Shown here: piece after piece, positions 28,188 through 36,858 of the stretch | Layout: each line of letters starts with the position of its first letter | Position numbering within the stretch: the stretch's first letter is position 1 | Assembly (NCBI RefSeq): GCF_003931915.1 | Contig: NZ_RSAA01000004.1 | Coordinates: 186,001 to 250,000, forward strand | Origin: Saccharopolyspora rhizosphaerae | GTDB lineage: Bacteria > Actinomycetota > Actinomycetes > Mycobacteriales > Pseudonocardiaceae | Reading direction: 5' to 3' | DNA: 64,000 bases | The notes under the pieces: generated by a model | Database searches by the model: none | What the model was told of the DNA's origin: nothing | The model's input: the letters and a program-made list of their open reading frames with translations, nothing else | Program-made: the position numbers and the translations under genes

Positions 28188-29288
28188 ATGCGCGCCGCCG
28201 TGCACACCGCCGCCAACGCACCACTGCGGATCGAGGACCTGGACGATCCCACCCCGAGGGCCGGCGAGGTCGCCATCGACGTGCGCTCCTGCGGCGCGTG
28301 CCACAGCGACCTGCACGTCATCAAGGGTGAGCTGCCGTTCCCCACGCCGGCCGTGCTCGGCCACGAGGTCGCCGGGGTGGTCTCCGAGCTCGGGTCCGGG
28401 GTCAGCGGGCTGTCCGTGGGCGACCCGGTCGTGACCAGCTTCATCATGCCGTGCGGCCAGTGCGGGCAGTGCTCGCGCGGCAACGAGGAGATCTGCGAGC
28501 GCTTCTTCCGGTTCAACCGGGGCCAGGGCAAGCTCTACGACGACGACACGCGGCTGCACAGGCCCGGCGGCGAGCCGGTCTGGATGTACTCGCAGGGCGG
28601 CATGGCCGAACGCTGCGTCACCCCGGCCAGCTCGGTGTACCGGGTGCCAGACGGGGTCGAGCTCTCCGACGTCGCCTCGGTCGGCTGCTCGACGATGACG
28701 GCTTACGGCGCGCTGCGGCACGCGGCGAACGTGAAGGTCGGTGACACCGTGGCGGTGGTGGCCGCCGGTGGTGTCGGCTCCGCGCTGATCCAGCTGGCGG
28801 CGGTGTTCGGCGCGTCGATGATCATCGCGGTGGACATCAACGACGCCAAGCTGGAAGGCGCCCGCGAGCTGGGGGCCACCCACGTGGTCAACTCGTCCGA
28901 AGTGGACGCTCCCGCGGTGATCCGCGAGCTGACCGGCGGGCGCGGCGTGGACGTCGCCTTCGAGGCGCTGGGCGCGGTCCCGACGTTCAACGTCGCCCGG
29001 GACTCGGTCGTCGAAGGCGGCCAGGTGGTGGTCGTCGGCATCGCCGCCAAGGGCACCACCGGTGAGTTCGACCTCGCCACGATCGCCCGGCGCAAGCTGC
29101 AGATCAAGGGTTCCTACGGCGCCAAGCCCCGCCGCGACATGCCGGTCCTGCTCGACCTCGTCGCCCGCGGCCAGCTGCGCCCGCAGGACGCGATCAGCCG
29201 CCGCTACCCGTTCGAGAAGGTGCAGGACGCCTTCGACGCCCTCAACCGAGGCGAGATCCTCGGCCGAGCCGTCGTCGACCTCGCCTGA
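28188..29288 (+). CDS. Zinc-dependent alcohol dehydrogenase (MDR superfamily)
   Basis: A 366-residue NAD(P)-dependent oxidoreductase. The catalytic zinc ligands lie in RSCGACHSDLHV and LGHEVAGVV. The structural zinc site is reduced to PCGQCGQC plus a later cysteine (EICERF), matching the four-Cys lobe. The Rossmann nucleotide loop is AAGGVGSALIQLAAVFGA, with an acidic VDIN after it, favouring NAD(H). Two adjacent ATGs (28185, 28188) follow GAGGAGG; the second has the better spacing. The substrate is unknown. It is a stand-alone gene facing the repeat-filled convergent region. Confidence 0.9.
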   Translation: MRAAVHTAANAPLRIEDLDDPTPRAGEVAIDVRSCGACHSDLHVIKGELPFPTPAVLGHEVAGVVSELGSGVSGLSVGDPVVTSFIMPCGQCGQCSRGNEEICERFFRFNRGQGKLYDDDTRLHRPGGEPVWMYSQGGMAERCVTPASSVYRVPDGVELSDVASVGCSTMTAYGALRHAANVKVGDTVAVVAAGGVGSALIQLAAVFGASMIIAVDINDAKLEGARELGATHVVNSSEVDAPAVIRELTGGRGVDVAFEALGAVPTFNVARDSVVEGGQVVVVGIAAKGTTGEFDLATIARRKLQIKGSYGAKPRRDMPVLLDLVARGQLRPQDAISRRYPFEKVQDAFDALNRGEILGRAVVDLA

Positions 29289-29310
29289 TCGAGGAACGGA
29301 ATTCGAATGT

Positions 29311-29400
29311 CGCGCGAAGTTCGAAGACTCTCCGTCGGAGTCGAACTTCGCGCGCACGTCGAACGCTCTCCACGGGAGTTCAACTTCGCGCGAAGTTCGA
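29311..29400. repeat. Cluster of palindromic repeats around CGCGCGAAGTTCGA
   Basis: CGCGCGAAGTTCGA occurs at 29311-29324 and 29387-29400. It is present as its exact complement at 29341-29354 and once more, with one mismatch, at 29379-29392. The first inverted pair forms a 14-bp stem. AACTTCGCGCGAAGTT at 29382-29397 is a perfect 16-bp palindrome. Read on the minus strand the block resolves into degenerate units of about 38 bp. It begins 23 nt after the dehydrogenase stop, so it may end that transcript, but the multiplicity suggests a REP-like extragenic element. Confidence 0.7.
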
Positions 29401-29480
29401 CCGGGCCCTGTTCCCGGAGGAGGAGTTCCCCACCTGAGAGATTTCCGATGGTGGGGTTTCGGCAGAGCCACTCCCGCGCA

Positions 29481-29630
29481 GGAGGGCTCCCCGCAGGAGG
29501 GCTCCCCGCAGGAGGAGTCCCCGCAGGAGGAGTCCCCGCAGGAGGAGTCCCCGCAGGAGGAGTCCCCGCAGGAGGAGTCCCCGCAGGAGGAGTCCCCGCA
29601 GGAGGGCTCCCCGCAGGAGGGCTCCCCGCA
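29481..29630. repeat. Ten-copy 15-bp tandem repeat
   Basis: Ten units in perfect register. Units 1-2 and 9-10 are GGAGGGCTCCCCGCA; units 3-8 are GGAGGAGTCCCCGCA. The array is noncoding, between two convergent stops, although 15 bp keeps any frame open. A hybrid stretch (GGAGAGGTTCCAGCC) follows the last unit. Confidence 0.9.
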
Positions 29631-29667
29631 GGAGAGGTTCCAGCCGGTGGGGCCCGGCCGGGGATGG

Positions 29668-30132
29668 TCAGTCTGAGCCCTCGGGGTAGCCCGGGGGGTG
29701 GCCGAGCTGGTCGTAGAGCCGGCCCTCGCGCATCCGCGTGGCGATGTCCTTGCGCAGGTGCAGGATGTAGGCCCAGATCAGCGCGAAGATCACGCCCATG
29801 ATGCCGATCGACGGGTGGATGAACGCGCACACGATCATCGCCGCCTGCAGCGCGAGCGCGAAGCCCAGGCCCCACGGACGGCGCTGCACGAAGGCCGCCA
29901 CCAGCATCAGCACCGACAGCACGATGACGACCACGAAGCCGGCGCTGGACACCCCGCCGCCGAACTTCCACACCACCGGCAGCGCCAGCAGGAACGTGAT
30001 GAACTCCAGCGCCAGGGTGGCCGCCATGATGCCGCGCAGGCCCTTCCACGGGTCGCGCACGCCTTCCGGCGCCTCCGGCAGGCCCTTCTCGGGCCGGGAC
30101 TCCTCCGCCACGTCCGCTCCCGTCTCGCTCAC
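29668..30132 (-). CDS. DUF4233 membrane protein
   Basis: A 154-residue inner membrane protein of unknown role that commonly sits beside folC in actinobacteria. After a charged N-terminus of about 30 residues, four hydrophobic helices follow (GIMAATLALEFITFLLALPV, then near 62-82, 88-105 and 108-125). It ends with a charged tail RKDIATRMREGRLYDQLGHP. The GTG start overlaps the folC stop in GTGA, so the genes are translationally coupled. Downstream lies the tandem repeat array. Confidence 0.85.
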   Translation of the reverse strand: MSETGADVAEESRPEKGLPEAPEGVRDPWKGLRGIMAATLALEFITFLLALPVVWKFGGGVSSAGFVVVIVLSVLMLVAAFVQRRPWGLGFALALQAAMIVCAFIHPSIGIMGVIFALIWAYILHLRKDIATRMREGRLYDQLGHPPGYPEGSD

Positions 30133-31496
30133 GCGGGCTCCTTGCCGAACAGGGCGCGGGCCTCGCCCGCGGTCACCACGGACCCGGTGATCACCACACC
30201 ACCGCCGGACATCGACTCACCAGGGTCTTCGGTCTCCTCCGCGAGCTGGATCGCCTGCTCGACGGCGTTGTCCAGGCGCGGCTCGACCATGATCCGGTCC
30301 TGCCCGAAGATGTCGAGCGCGATGCCGGCCAGCTCGTCGGGGTCCATCGAGCGCGGCGAGGAGTTGCGGGTCAGCACCAGCTCCTCCACCACCGGCTCCA
30401 GCTCGGCGAGGATGCCGCGCGCGTCCTTCTCGCCCAGCACGCCGACCACCGCGACCAGCTTGCGGAAGGAGAACTCCGATGTGAGCCCCTCGGCCAGGGC
30501 GCGGGCGCCGTGCGGGTTGTGGGCGGCGTCGACCAGCACCGCGGGCGCCGCGCGCACGCGCTCCAGCCTGCCGGGCACGATGACCGAGGCGAACCCGGCC
30601 CGGATCCGCTCGACGTCGAGCTGCCGGTCCGCGCCCGCCCCGAAGAAGGCCTCCACGGCGGCCAGCGCGAGGGCGGCGTTGCGGGCCTGGTGCTCGCCGT
30701 GCAGCGGCAGGAAGATCTCGTCGTAGACACCGCCGAGCCCTTGCAGCTTGAGCACCTGGCCGCCGACCGCGACCGTGCGCTCCAGCACGCCGAACTCCTG
30801 ACCTTCGCGCGCCACGGTGGCGTCGACCTCGGCGACCCGCTTCATGATCTCCTGCTGCGCCTCGACCGGCTGGGAGGCCATGACCACGACGGAGTTGGAC
30901 TTGATGATCCCGGCCTTCTCCCGGGCGATCCCGGCGAGGTCGGTGCCGAGGTACTCGGCGTGGTCGAGCGCGACCGGGCAGATCACCGCGACGTGGGCGT
31001 CGACGACGTTGGTGGCGTCCCAACTGCCGCCGAGACCGACCTCGACCACGCCGACGTCGACCGGCGCCTCGGCGAACGCCGCGAAGGCCATGCCGGTGAG
31101 CACCTCGAACTTGCTCATCTTGACGTCGCTCTGGGAGTCCACGATGGACACGTAGGGCGCGACGTCGCGGTAGGCCTCGACGTAGCCCTCGGGGCTGATC
31201 GGGCCGCCGTCGACACCGATGCGCTCGGTGGCCAGCTGCAGGTGCGGGCTGGTGTAGCGGCCGGTGCGCAGTTCGAGCGCGGTCAGCAGGGCGTCGACGA
31301 TGCGCGTCGTCGAGGACTTCCCGTTGGTGCCCGCGACGTGCACGACCGGGTAGCCGCGCTGCGGCTCGGCGAGCAGGTCGGTGAGCGCGCGGATGCGGTC
31401 CAGCGACGGCTCGATCTTGGTCTCCGGCCAGCGTTCGTTGAGCTCGGCCTCCACCACGCGCAGCTCGTGCAGCGCGGCCGGATCCATGCCGGTCAC
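30129..31496 (-). CDS. folC: Bifunctional dihydrofolate/folylpolyglutamate synthase
   Basis: Adds glutamate to dihydropteroate and to folates. The 455-residue Mur-ligase-family enzyme shows the P-loop VVHVAGTNGKSSTTRIVDAL near residue 50. Further signatures are VEVGLGGSWDATNVV and the folate-binding-type ARAAPAVLVDAAHNPHGARA near 325. GTG 31496 is the outer start; ATG 31487 is also possible. It follows valS on the same strand but is separated by a strong hairpin, and it is coupled to the DUF4233 gene. Confidence 0.96.
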   Translation of the reverse strand: MTGMDPAALHELRVVEAELNERWPETKIEPSLDRIRALTDLLAEPQRGYPVVHVAGTNGKSSTTRIVDALLTALELRTGRYTSPHLQLATERIGVDGGPISPEGYVEAYRDVAPYVSIVDSQSDVKMSKFEVLTGMAFAAFAEAPVDVGVVEVGLGGSWDATNVVDAHVAVICPVALDHAEYLGTDLAGIAREKAGIIKSNSVVVMASQPVEAQQEIMKRVAEVDATVAREGQEFGVLERTVAVGGQVLKLQGLGGVYDEIFLPLHGEHQARNAALALAAVEAFFGAGADRQLDVERIRAGFASVIVPGRLERVRAAPAVLVDAAHNPHGARALAEGLTSEFSFRKLVAVVGVLGEKDARGILAELEPVVEELVLTRNSSPRSMDPDELAGIALDIFGQDRIMVEPRLDNAVEQAIQLAEETEDPGESMSGGGVVITGSVVTAGEARALFGKEPA

Positions 31497-31582
31497 GTAC
31501 CCACTCCCCTACCAACGACGGAATGCCGAGGGTGAAGTCTACGTCTCCCCAGGTGGACGGGGTGTCCAGGCCCGTCGAGGGG

Positions 31583-31611
31583 CGAGGGGCCCTCCCGCGG
31601 AGGGCCCCTCG
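31583..31611 (-). terminator. Terminator of valS
   Basis: CGAGGGGCCCTC (31583-31594) pairs perfectly with 31600-31611 around CCGCG. It lies 14 nt beyond the valS stop. Confidence 0.85.
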
Positions 31612-31624
31612 TCCACGATGTGCG

Positions 31625-34276
31625 TCAGCCCTGCGGGAGCGCCTCCAGGCGGGCGGTGATGCGGGCGATGTCGGCCTCGGCGACCTCGCGGCGGGACTTG
31701 ATCTTGTCGACGACCTCGGCCGGCGCCTTCTCCAGGAACGCCTGGTTGCCGAGCTTCTTGTCGGCCCCGGCCAGCTCCTTCTCAGCCGCGGCGAGGTCCT
31801 TGGTCAGCCGCTTGCGCTCGGCCTCGACGTCGATGGCACCGGAGAGGTCCAGCTCGACGTTCACCGTGCCGCCGGTCAGGCCGACTTCGATGGAAGCGGA
31901 GGAGGTGAACTCCTCGCCCGGCTCGGTCACCTTCGCCAGCGACCGCACCGCGGGCACGTGCTCGCCCAGACCCAGCTCCTCGACCCCGCTGAGCCGCGCC
32001 GCGACCTTCTGGCCGGGCTTGAGCCCCTGGTCGGAGCGGAACCGGCGGATCTCGGTGATCAGCTTCTGGGTCGCCGCGATCCGGTCGGCGGCGGCGCTGT
32101 CGGCCTCCCCTCCGGTGGGTTTCGGCCAGTCGGCGATCACCACGGACTCGCGCCCGGTCAGCGCCGTCCACAGGGTCTCGGTGAGGAACGGGATGATCGG
32201 GTGCAGCAACCGCAGCAGCACGTCGAGGACGTGGCCGAGCACCTCGCGGGTGCGCTCGGCGCGCTCCTCGGAGACGTCCACCTGGACCTTGGACAGCTCC
32301 AGGTACCAGTCGCAGAACTCGTCCCAGGTGAAGTGGTAGAGCGCCTCGGTGGCCTTGGCGAACTGGAAGTCCTCCAGCATCTCGTCCACGTAGGACACCA
32401 ACGCGTCGGCGCGGTCCAGGATCCACCGGTCGGCGTCGGTCAGCGCGTCGTGGTCGAGCGGCTCGGACGGCACGCGCGCACCGTTCATCAGCGCGAACTT
32501 GGTGGCGTTGAACAGCTTCGTGCCGAAGCTGCGCGACGCCGAGACCCACTCCTCGCTGATCGGCGAGTCGGTGCCCGGGTTCGCCCCGCGCGCCAGGGTG
32601 AACCGCAGCGCGTCGGTGCCGTAGGTGTCCATCCACTCCAGCGGATCGACGGTGTTGCCCGCGGACTTCGACATCTTCTTGCCGTGCGCGTCGCGGACCA
32701 TGCCGTGCAGCGCGATGGTCTTGAACGGGATCGCCTCCTCCGGGTCCCGGTCCTTCATCGCGTACAGGCCCATCATCATCATCCGGACGACCCAGAAGAA
32801 GAGGATGTCGTAGCCGGTGACCAGCACGGACGTCGGGTAGAACTTGTCCAGGTCCGGGGTTTCCTCGGGCCAACCCATGGTCGAGAACGGCCACAGGCCC
32901 GAGGAGAACCAGGTGTCGAGGACGTCCTCGTCCTGGTGCCAGCCCTCGCCCGAGGGCGGCTCCTCGTCCGGTCCGACGCAGACGACCTCGCCGTTGGGGC
33001 CGTACCAGATCGGGATCCGGTGACCCCACCACAGCTGCCGCGAGATGGCCCAGTCGTGCAGGTTGTCGACCCAGTCGAAGTAGCGCTTGGCCATCTCCGG
33101 CGGGTGCACCGCGACGCGGCCGTCGCGGACGGCGTCCCCCGCCGCCTTGGCCAGCGGGCCGACCTTGACGAACCACTGCAGCGACAGGCGCGGCTCGATC
33201 GGCTCCTTGGAGCGCGAGCTGTGCCCGACGCTGTGCACGTAGGGACGCTTCTCGGCGACGATGCGGTCCTGCTCGCGCAGCGCCTCGCGCACCGCCACCC
33301 GGGCCTCGAAGCGGTCCATGCCGTCGAAGCGCGTGCCGGTGTGGGCGATCCGGCCCTGCTCGTCCATGATCGTGAGCATCGGCAGGTCGTGCCGCTTGCC
33401 GATCTCGAAGTCGTTCGGGTCGTGGGCCGGGGTCACCTTGACCGCGCCGGTGCCGAACTCGGGGTCGACGTGCTCGTCGGGAACGACAGGGATCTTGCGG
33501 CCGGTGAGCGGCAGCTCCACCTCGGTGCCGACGACGTGCTTGTAGCGCTCGTCGGCGGGGTGCACCGCGATGGCGGTGTCACCGAGCATCGTCTCGACAC
33601 GCGTGGTGGCCACCACGATCGAGTTCTCGCCGTTGCCGTAGCGCATGGAGACGAGCTCGCCCTCGACCTCCTTGTGCTCCACCTCGATGTCGGAGATCGC
33701 GGTGCGCATCTCCGGCGACCAGTTGACCAGCCGCTCGGCGCGGTAGATCAGGCCGTCGTCGTAGAGGTTCTTGAAGATCGTCTGGACGGCGCGGGACAGC
33801 CCGTCGTCCATGGTGAAGCGCTGGCGGGACCAGTCGACGCTGTCACCGAGACGACGCATCTGGGACAGGATGGCCCCGCCGTGCTTCTCCTTCCACTGCC
33901 AGACGCGCTCCAGGAACTTCTCGCGGCCCAGCTCCCGGTGGTCGATGCCCTCGTCGCGCAGCTGCTTCTCCACGAGCGCCTGCACGGCGATGCTGGCGTG
34001 GTCCATGCCCGGCAGCCACAGGGCTTCGTAGCCCTGCATCCGGCGGCGCCGGGTGAGGACGTCCATCAGCGTGTGCTCGAAGGCGTGGCCGATGTGCAGG
34101 CTGCCGGTGACGTTCGGCGGCGGGATGACGATCGAGAACGGCGGCTTGTCGCTGTTCGCGTCGGCGGTGAAGTACTCGGCGGCTACCCAGCGCTCGTACA
34201 GCTCGGCCTCTACGTCGGCCGGGTTCCAGGTCGACGGGAGTTCACGGTTCGCTGCGGCTGCACGGGTCTGTGTCAC
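31625..34276 (-). CDS. valS: Valyl-tRNA synthetase
   Basis: Class I synthetase of 883 residues that charges tRNA-Val and edits threonine. The HIGH motif is in [20 protein letters not shown] and the KMSKS motif in [15 protein letters not shown]. An editing domain lies between them, and the C-terminal part ends in the valine-type coiled coil ([20 protein letters not shown]). GTG 34276 has no Shine-Dalgarno, but a TAGAAT box lies 7 nt upstream, suggesting a leaderless message. No T-box leader is visible. Confidence 0.97.
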   Translation of the reverse strand: MTQTRAAAANRELPSTWNPADVEAELYERWVAAEYFTADANSDKPPFSIVIPPPNVTGSLHIGHAFEHTLMDVLTRRRRMQGYEALWLPGMDHASIAVQALVEKQLRDEGIDHRELGREKFLERVWQWKEKHGGAILSQMRRLGDSVDWSRQRFTMDDGLSRAVQTIFKNLYDDGLIYRAERLVNWSPEMRTAISDIEVEHKEVEGELVSMRYGNGENSIVVATTRVETMLGDTAIAVHPADERYKHVVGTEVELPLTGRKIPVVPDEHVDPEFGTGAVKVTPAHDPNDFEIGKRHDLPMLTIMDEQGRIAHTGTRFDGMDRFEARVAVREALREQDRIVAEKRPYVHSVGHSSRSKEPIEPRLSLQWFVKVGPLAKAAGDAVRDGRVAVHPPEMAKRYFDWVDNLHDWAISRQLWWGHRIPIWYGPNGEVVCVGPDEEPPSGEGWHQDEDVLDTWFSSGLWPFSTMGWPEETPDLDKFYPTSVLVTGYDILFFWVVRMMMMGLYAMKDRDPEEAIPFKTIALHGMVRDAHGKKMSKSAGNTVDPLEWMDTYGTDALRFTLARGANPGTDSPISEEWVSASRSFGTKLFNATKFALMNGARVPSEPLDHDALTDADRWILDRADALVSYVDEMLEDFQFAKATEALYHFTWDEFCDWYLELSKVQVDVSEERAERTREVLGHVLDVLLRLLHPIIPFLTETLWTALTGRESVVIADWPKPTGGEADSAAADRIAATQKLITEIRRFRSDQGLKPGQKVAARLSGVEELGLGEHVPAVRSLAKVTEPGEEFTSSASIEVGLTGGTVNVELDLSGAIDVEAERKRLTKDLAAAEKELAGADKKLGNQAFLEKAPAEVVDKIKSRREVAEADIARITARLEALPQG

Positions 34277-34283
34277 ACGTCGG

Positions 34284-34289
34284 ATTCTA
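34284..34289 (-). promoter_or_regulatory. -10 box for leaderless valS
   Basis: TAGAAT on the minus strand ends 7 nt before the valS GTG. No ribosome binding site lies between. The spacing places transcription start at or next to the start codon. Confidence 0.45.
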
Positions 34290-34363
34290 CGAGTGCCCGG
34301 ACAGCGGTTTTCCCGGGCATACCACCGGCCCGGACCAGCGGCGACGTGACCCTGGCATGCAGC

Positions 34364-34395
34364 GAGGGGGCGCGGCTCAGCAGCCGCGCCCCCTC
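34364..34395 (-). terminator. Terminator of the OFA transporter operon
   Basis: A 14-bp perfect stem: GAGGGGGCGCGGCT (34364-34377) pairs with 34382-34395 around CAGC. It lies 14 nt beyond the small-subunit stop. Confidence 0.85.
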
Positions 34396-34409
34396 AGCGG
34401 AGCCCGAGG

Positions 34410-34526
34410 TCAGCCGGTGAAGAGCTTGGTGACCTTGGCGATGAGCTCGTAGAGGCCGTAGAGGAACGGAACACCCACCCAGAGCCAGGCGATGACCAGG
34501 AGGACCTTGCGGTTCGCGGTCGTCAC
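34410..34526 (-). CDS. 38-residue MFS transporter small partner
   Basis: A one-helix membrane peptide. It begins MTTANRKVLLVIAWLWVGVP (GTG start), with a hydrophobic core over about residues 8-23, and ends in a short Lys-containing tail (ELIAKVTKLFTG). Its GTG start overlaps the stop of the OFA-family transporter in GTGA, and a strong terminator follows. Tiny single-pass proteins of this kind are known immediately downstream of OFA-family MFS genes. It probably assembles with or stabilises the transporter; that role is inference. The coding capacity is supported by the overlap, length and hydrophobic pattern. Confidence 0.75.
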   Translation of the reverse strand: MTTANRKVLLVIAWLWVGVPFLYGLYELIAKVTKLFTG

Positions 34527-35860
34527 TTGTCCCCTCCTTCCGCCGGTTCGTGGAACTTCGGGTTGACCGGGCGGACCAGCTCGTTGGCGATGAAGCCCAC
34601 CACCAGCAGGCCGATCATGATGGAGAGGGAGGCCGCGTACAGGTCCGGTCCTTCAGCACCGCCGGCTTCCTGCGCGTCGGCGACGGCGTTGACGATCAGC
34701 GGACCGAACACGCCCGCCGCCGACCACGCGGTGAGCAGCCGCCCGTGGATCGCGCCGACCTGCAGGCTGCCGAACAGGTCCTTCAGGTAGGCCGGGATGG
34801 TGGAGAACCCACCACCGTAGAAGGACAGGATCAGGATCGCGCACAGCACGAACACCGGGACGCCGACCGAGCCGAACAGCAGGATCCCCAGGTAGAGCAG
34901 GGCTCCTCCGCCCAGGTACAGGCGGTAGATGTTCTTCCGACCCACGACGTCCGATGTGGACGACCAGACGAACCGCCCGGCCATGTTGGTCAACGACAGC
35001 AGCGCCACGAACCCGGCCGCCGCACCGGTCGCCACCGGGGTCGGGCTGGCCTCGAAGAAGTCCACGATCATCGGCGCGGCCTTCTCCAGGATGCCGATGC
35101 CCGCGGTGACGTTGCAGCACAGGACCACCCACAGCAGCCAGAACTGCGGGGTGCGGATGGCGTTGTTGGCCGTCACCTCGGCCGAGGTGACCATCGGCTT
35201 GGCGACCTGCTCGGGCATCGACTTCGGCTTCCAGTCCGGAGCCGGAACCCGGACGAGCAGCGCGCCCAACGACATGAACACCGCGTAGACCACGCCGTGC
35301 ACCAGGAAGGTCTGGGCGATCCCGGACCGGTCCTCGCCGAAGGTGTCCAGCATCTGCGTCGACCACGGCGAGGCGATCAGCGCACCGCCGCCGAAGCCCA
35401 TGATCGCGATGCCGGTGGCCATCCCCGGGCGGTCCGGGAACCACTTCATCAACGTCGACACCGGCGAGATGTAGCCGATGCCCAGACCGATGCCGCCGAC
35501 GAAACCGTAGCCGAGCACCACGAGCCAGTACTGGCCCAGCGCCACGCCCAGCGAGGAGATCAAGAAACCGAGCGAGAAGCAGGTCGCCGACACCGTCATC
35601 GCCCAGCGCGGCCCGCGCTTCTCCACCGTCGTGCCGCCCAGCGCGGCCGAGAGCCCGAGCATCACGATGCCCAGCTGGAACGGCAGGGCGCTCAGGGTCC
35701 CGGACAGGCCGAGCGCGTCCTCGAGCGGAGGCTTGAACACGCTCCACGCGTAGACCTGGCCGATCGACAGGTGCACCGCCAGCGCTGCCGGTGGGATCAG
35801 CCACCTGCTCCAATCTGGTGGAGCGACGATTCGACTGGGCGAAAGCAGCCCTGAAACCAT
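34523..35860 (-). CDS. OFA-family MFS transporter (oxalate/formate antiporter type)
   Basis: A 445-residue, 12-helix carrier. OFA features include SIGQVYAWSVFKPPLEDALG in the first helix, GLGIGYISPVSTLMKWFPDR after helix 4, and the polar MIVDFFEASPTP loop near mid-protein. Members exchange oxalate and formate or related monocarboxylates; the substrate is not proven here. ATG 35860 is chosen for GGGAGG four nt upstream; a longer frame reaches into the fdhD promoter region. It is coupled to a 38-residue small partner downstream and divergent from fdhD, which also points to formate metabolism. Confidence 0.9.
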   Translation of the reverse strand: MVSGLLSPSRIVAPPDWSRWLIPPAALAVHLSIGQVYAWSVFKPPLEDALGLSGTLSALPFQLGIVMLGLSAALGGTTVEKRGPRWAMTVSATCFSLGFLISSLGVALGQYWLVVLGYGFVGGIGLGIGYISPVSTLMKWFPDRPGMATGIAIMGFGGGALIASPWSTQMLDTFGEDRSGIAQTFLVHGVVYAVFMSLGALLVRVPAPDWKPKSMPEQVAKPMVTSAEVTANNAIRTPQFWLLWVVLCCNVTAGIGILEKAAPMIVDFFEASPTPVATGAAAGFVALLSLTNMAGRFVWSSTSDVVGRKNIYRLYLGGGALLYLGILLFGSVGVPVFVLCAILILSFYGGGFSTIPAYLKDLFGSLQVGAIHGRLLTAWSAAGVFGPLIVNAVADAQEAGGAEGPDLYAASLSIMIGLLVVGFIANELVRPVNPKFHEPAEGGDK

Positions 35861-35967
35861 TGGGCCTCCCGGCTTCGCGACGTTGATCAGCGCGCCGAGC
35901 ATACTGTTGGCGACGGCCCGGAACGAGCCATCTCCTTCAAACCGCAATGAAGTTCCGAGGAGGCGTG

Positions 35968-36804
35968 ATGGGACGTGTCACGGTACGTCGGCCAGTGCTG
36001 CGCATCACCGAGAGCAGCCACCGGACCAGGCCGGACGCGCTGGCCGCCGAGGAGCCGCTGGAAGTCCGGGTCAACGGCAAGCCGCTGTCGGTGACGATGC
36101 GCACGCCCGGTCACGACGTGGAGCTGGCGCACGGGTTCCTGCTCACCGAGGGTGTCATCGGCGAACCCGACGAGCTGGCCACGGCCCGCTACTGCGACAG
36201 CCCCGGACCCGACGGCCGCAACACCTACAACGTGCTCGACGTCGCACTGGCCCCGGGCGTGCCGATGCCGGACGCCTCGGTGGAGCGCAACTTCTACACG
36301 ACCTCCTCGTGCGGCGTGTGCGGCAAGGCCGCGCTGGATTCCGTCAAGCTCCGCACCCACCACTCGCCCGCCACCGACCCGGTGAGCGTCGGGTCGACCA
36401 CCCTCATCGGACTGCCGGACGCGTTGCGCGCGGCCCAGCGCGTGTTCGACTCGACCGGCGGCCTGCACGCGGCCGGTTTGTTCGACTCGGACGGTGAGCT
36501 GCTGGTCGTGCGCGAGGACGTGGGCAGGCACAACGCGGTGGACAAGGCGCTGGGCTGGGCCCTGATGCAACGCCGGGTGCCGCTGGCGGGGTGCGTGCTG
36601 ATGGTCTCGGGCCGGGCGTCGTTCGAGCTCGTGCAGAAGGCGGCGATGGCCGGCGTGCCGGTGCTCGCGGCGGTCTCCGCACCGTCGTCGCTGGCCGTGG
36701 ACCTGGCCGAGGAGCAGGGCATGACGCTCGTCGGCTTCCTGCGCGGGTCCTCGATGAACGTCTACACCGGAGCCGAGCGGATCTCGATCGCCGGGACCGG
36801 GTGA
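35968..36804 (+). CDS. fdhD: Formate dehydrogenase accessory sulfurtransferase FdhD
   Basis: Moves sulfur from a cysteine desulfurase to the molybdenum cofactor of formate dehydrogenase, which is needed for its activity. The 278-residue protein shows the catalytic CxxC loop in [16 protein letters not shown]. Family blocks are [38 protein letters not shown] and [16 protein letters not shown] 35968 has GAGGAGG upstream. No formate dehydrogenase subunit gene is in the window. A TACTGT box at 35902-35907 may be its -10. Confidence 0.96.
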   Translation: MGRVTVRRPVLRITESSHRTRPDALAAEEPLEVRVNGKPLSVTMRTPGHDVELAHGFLLTEGVIGEPDELATARYCDSPGPDGRNTYNVLDVALAPGVPMPDASVERNFYTTSSCGVCGKAALDSVKLRTHHSPATDPVSVGSTTLIGLPDALRAAQRVFDSTGGLHAAGLFDSDGELLVVREDVGRHNAVDKALGWALMQRRVPLAGCVLMVSGRASFELVQKAAMAGVPVLAAVSAPSSLAVDLAEEQGMTLVGFLRGSSMNVYTGAERISIAGTG

Positions 36805-36858
36805 CGAACAGCTGGAGCCTTGGCAGGATTGCGGCCGGTGTCGAGGAGGAGGGATGGA

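Noticed and set aside
29481-29630. CRISPR-like array
   Set aside because: Units are 15 bp and contiguous with no spacers, and no cas genes are present.
29204-30049. Proline-rich repeat protein reading through the 15-bp tandem array on the minus strand
   Set aside because: The repeat unit is a multiple of three, so frames stay open by chance. The frame overlaps the DUF4233 gene out of phase and has no ribosome binding site.
34277-34363. T-box or riboswitch upstream of valS
   Set aside because: Only about 90 nt lie before the preceding terminator, and the -10 box sits next to the start codon, leaving no leader.
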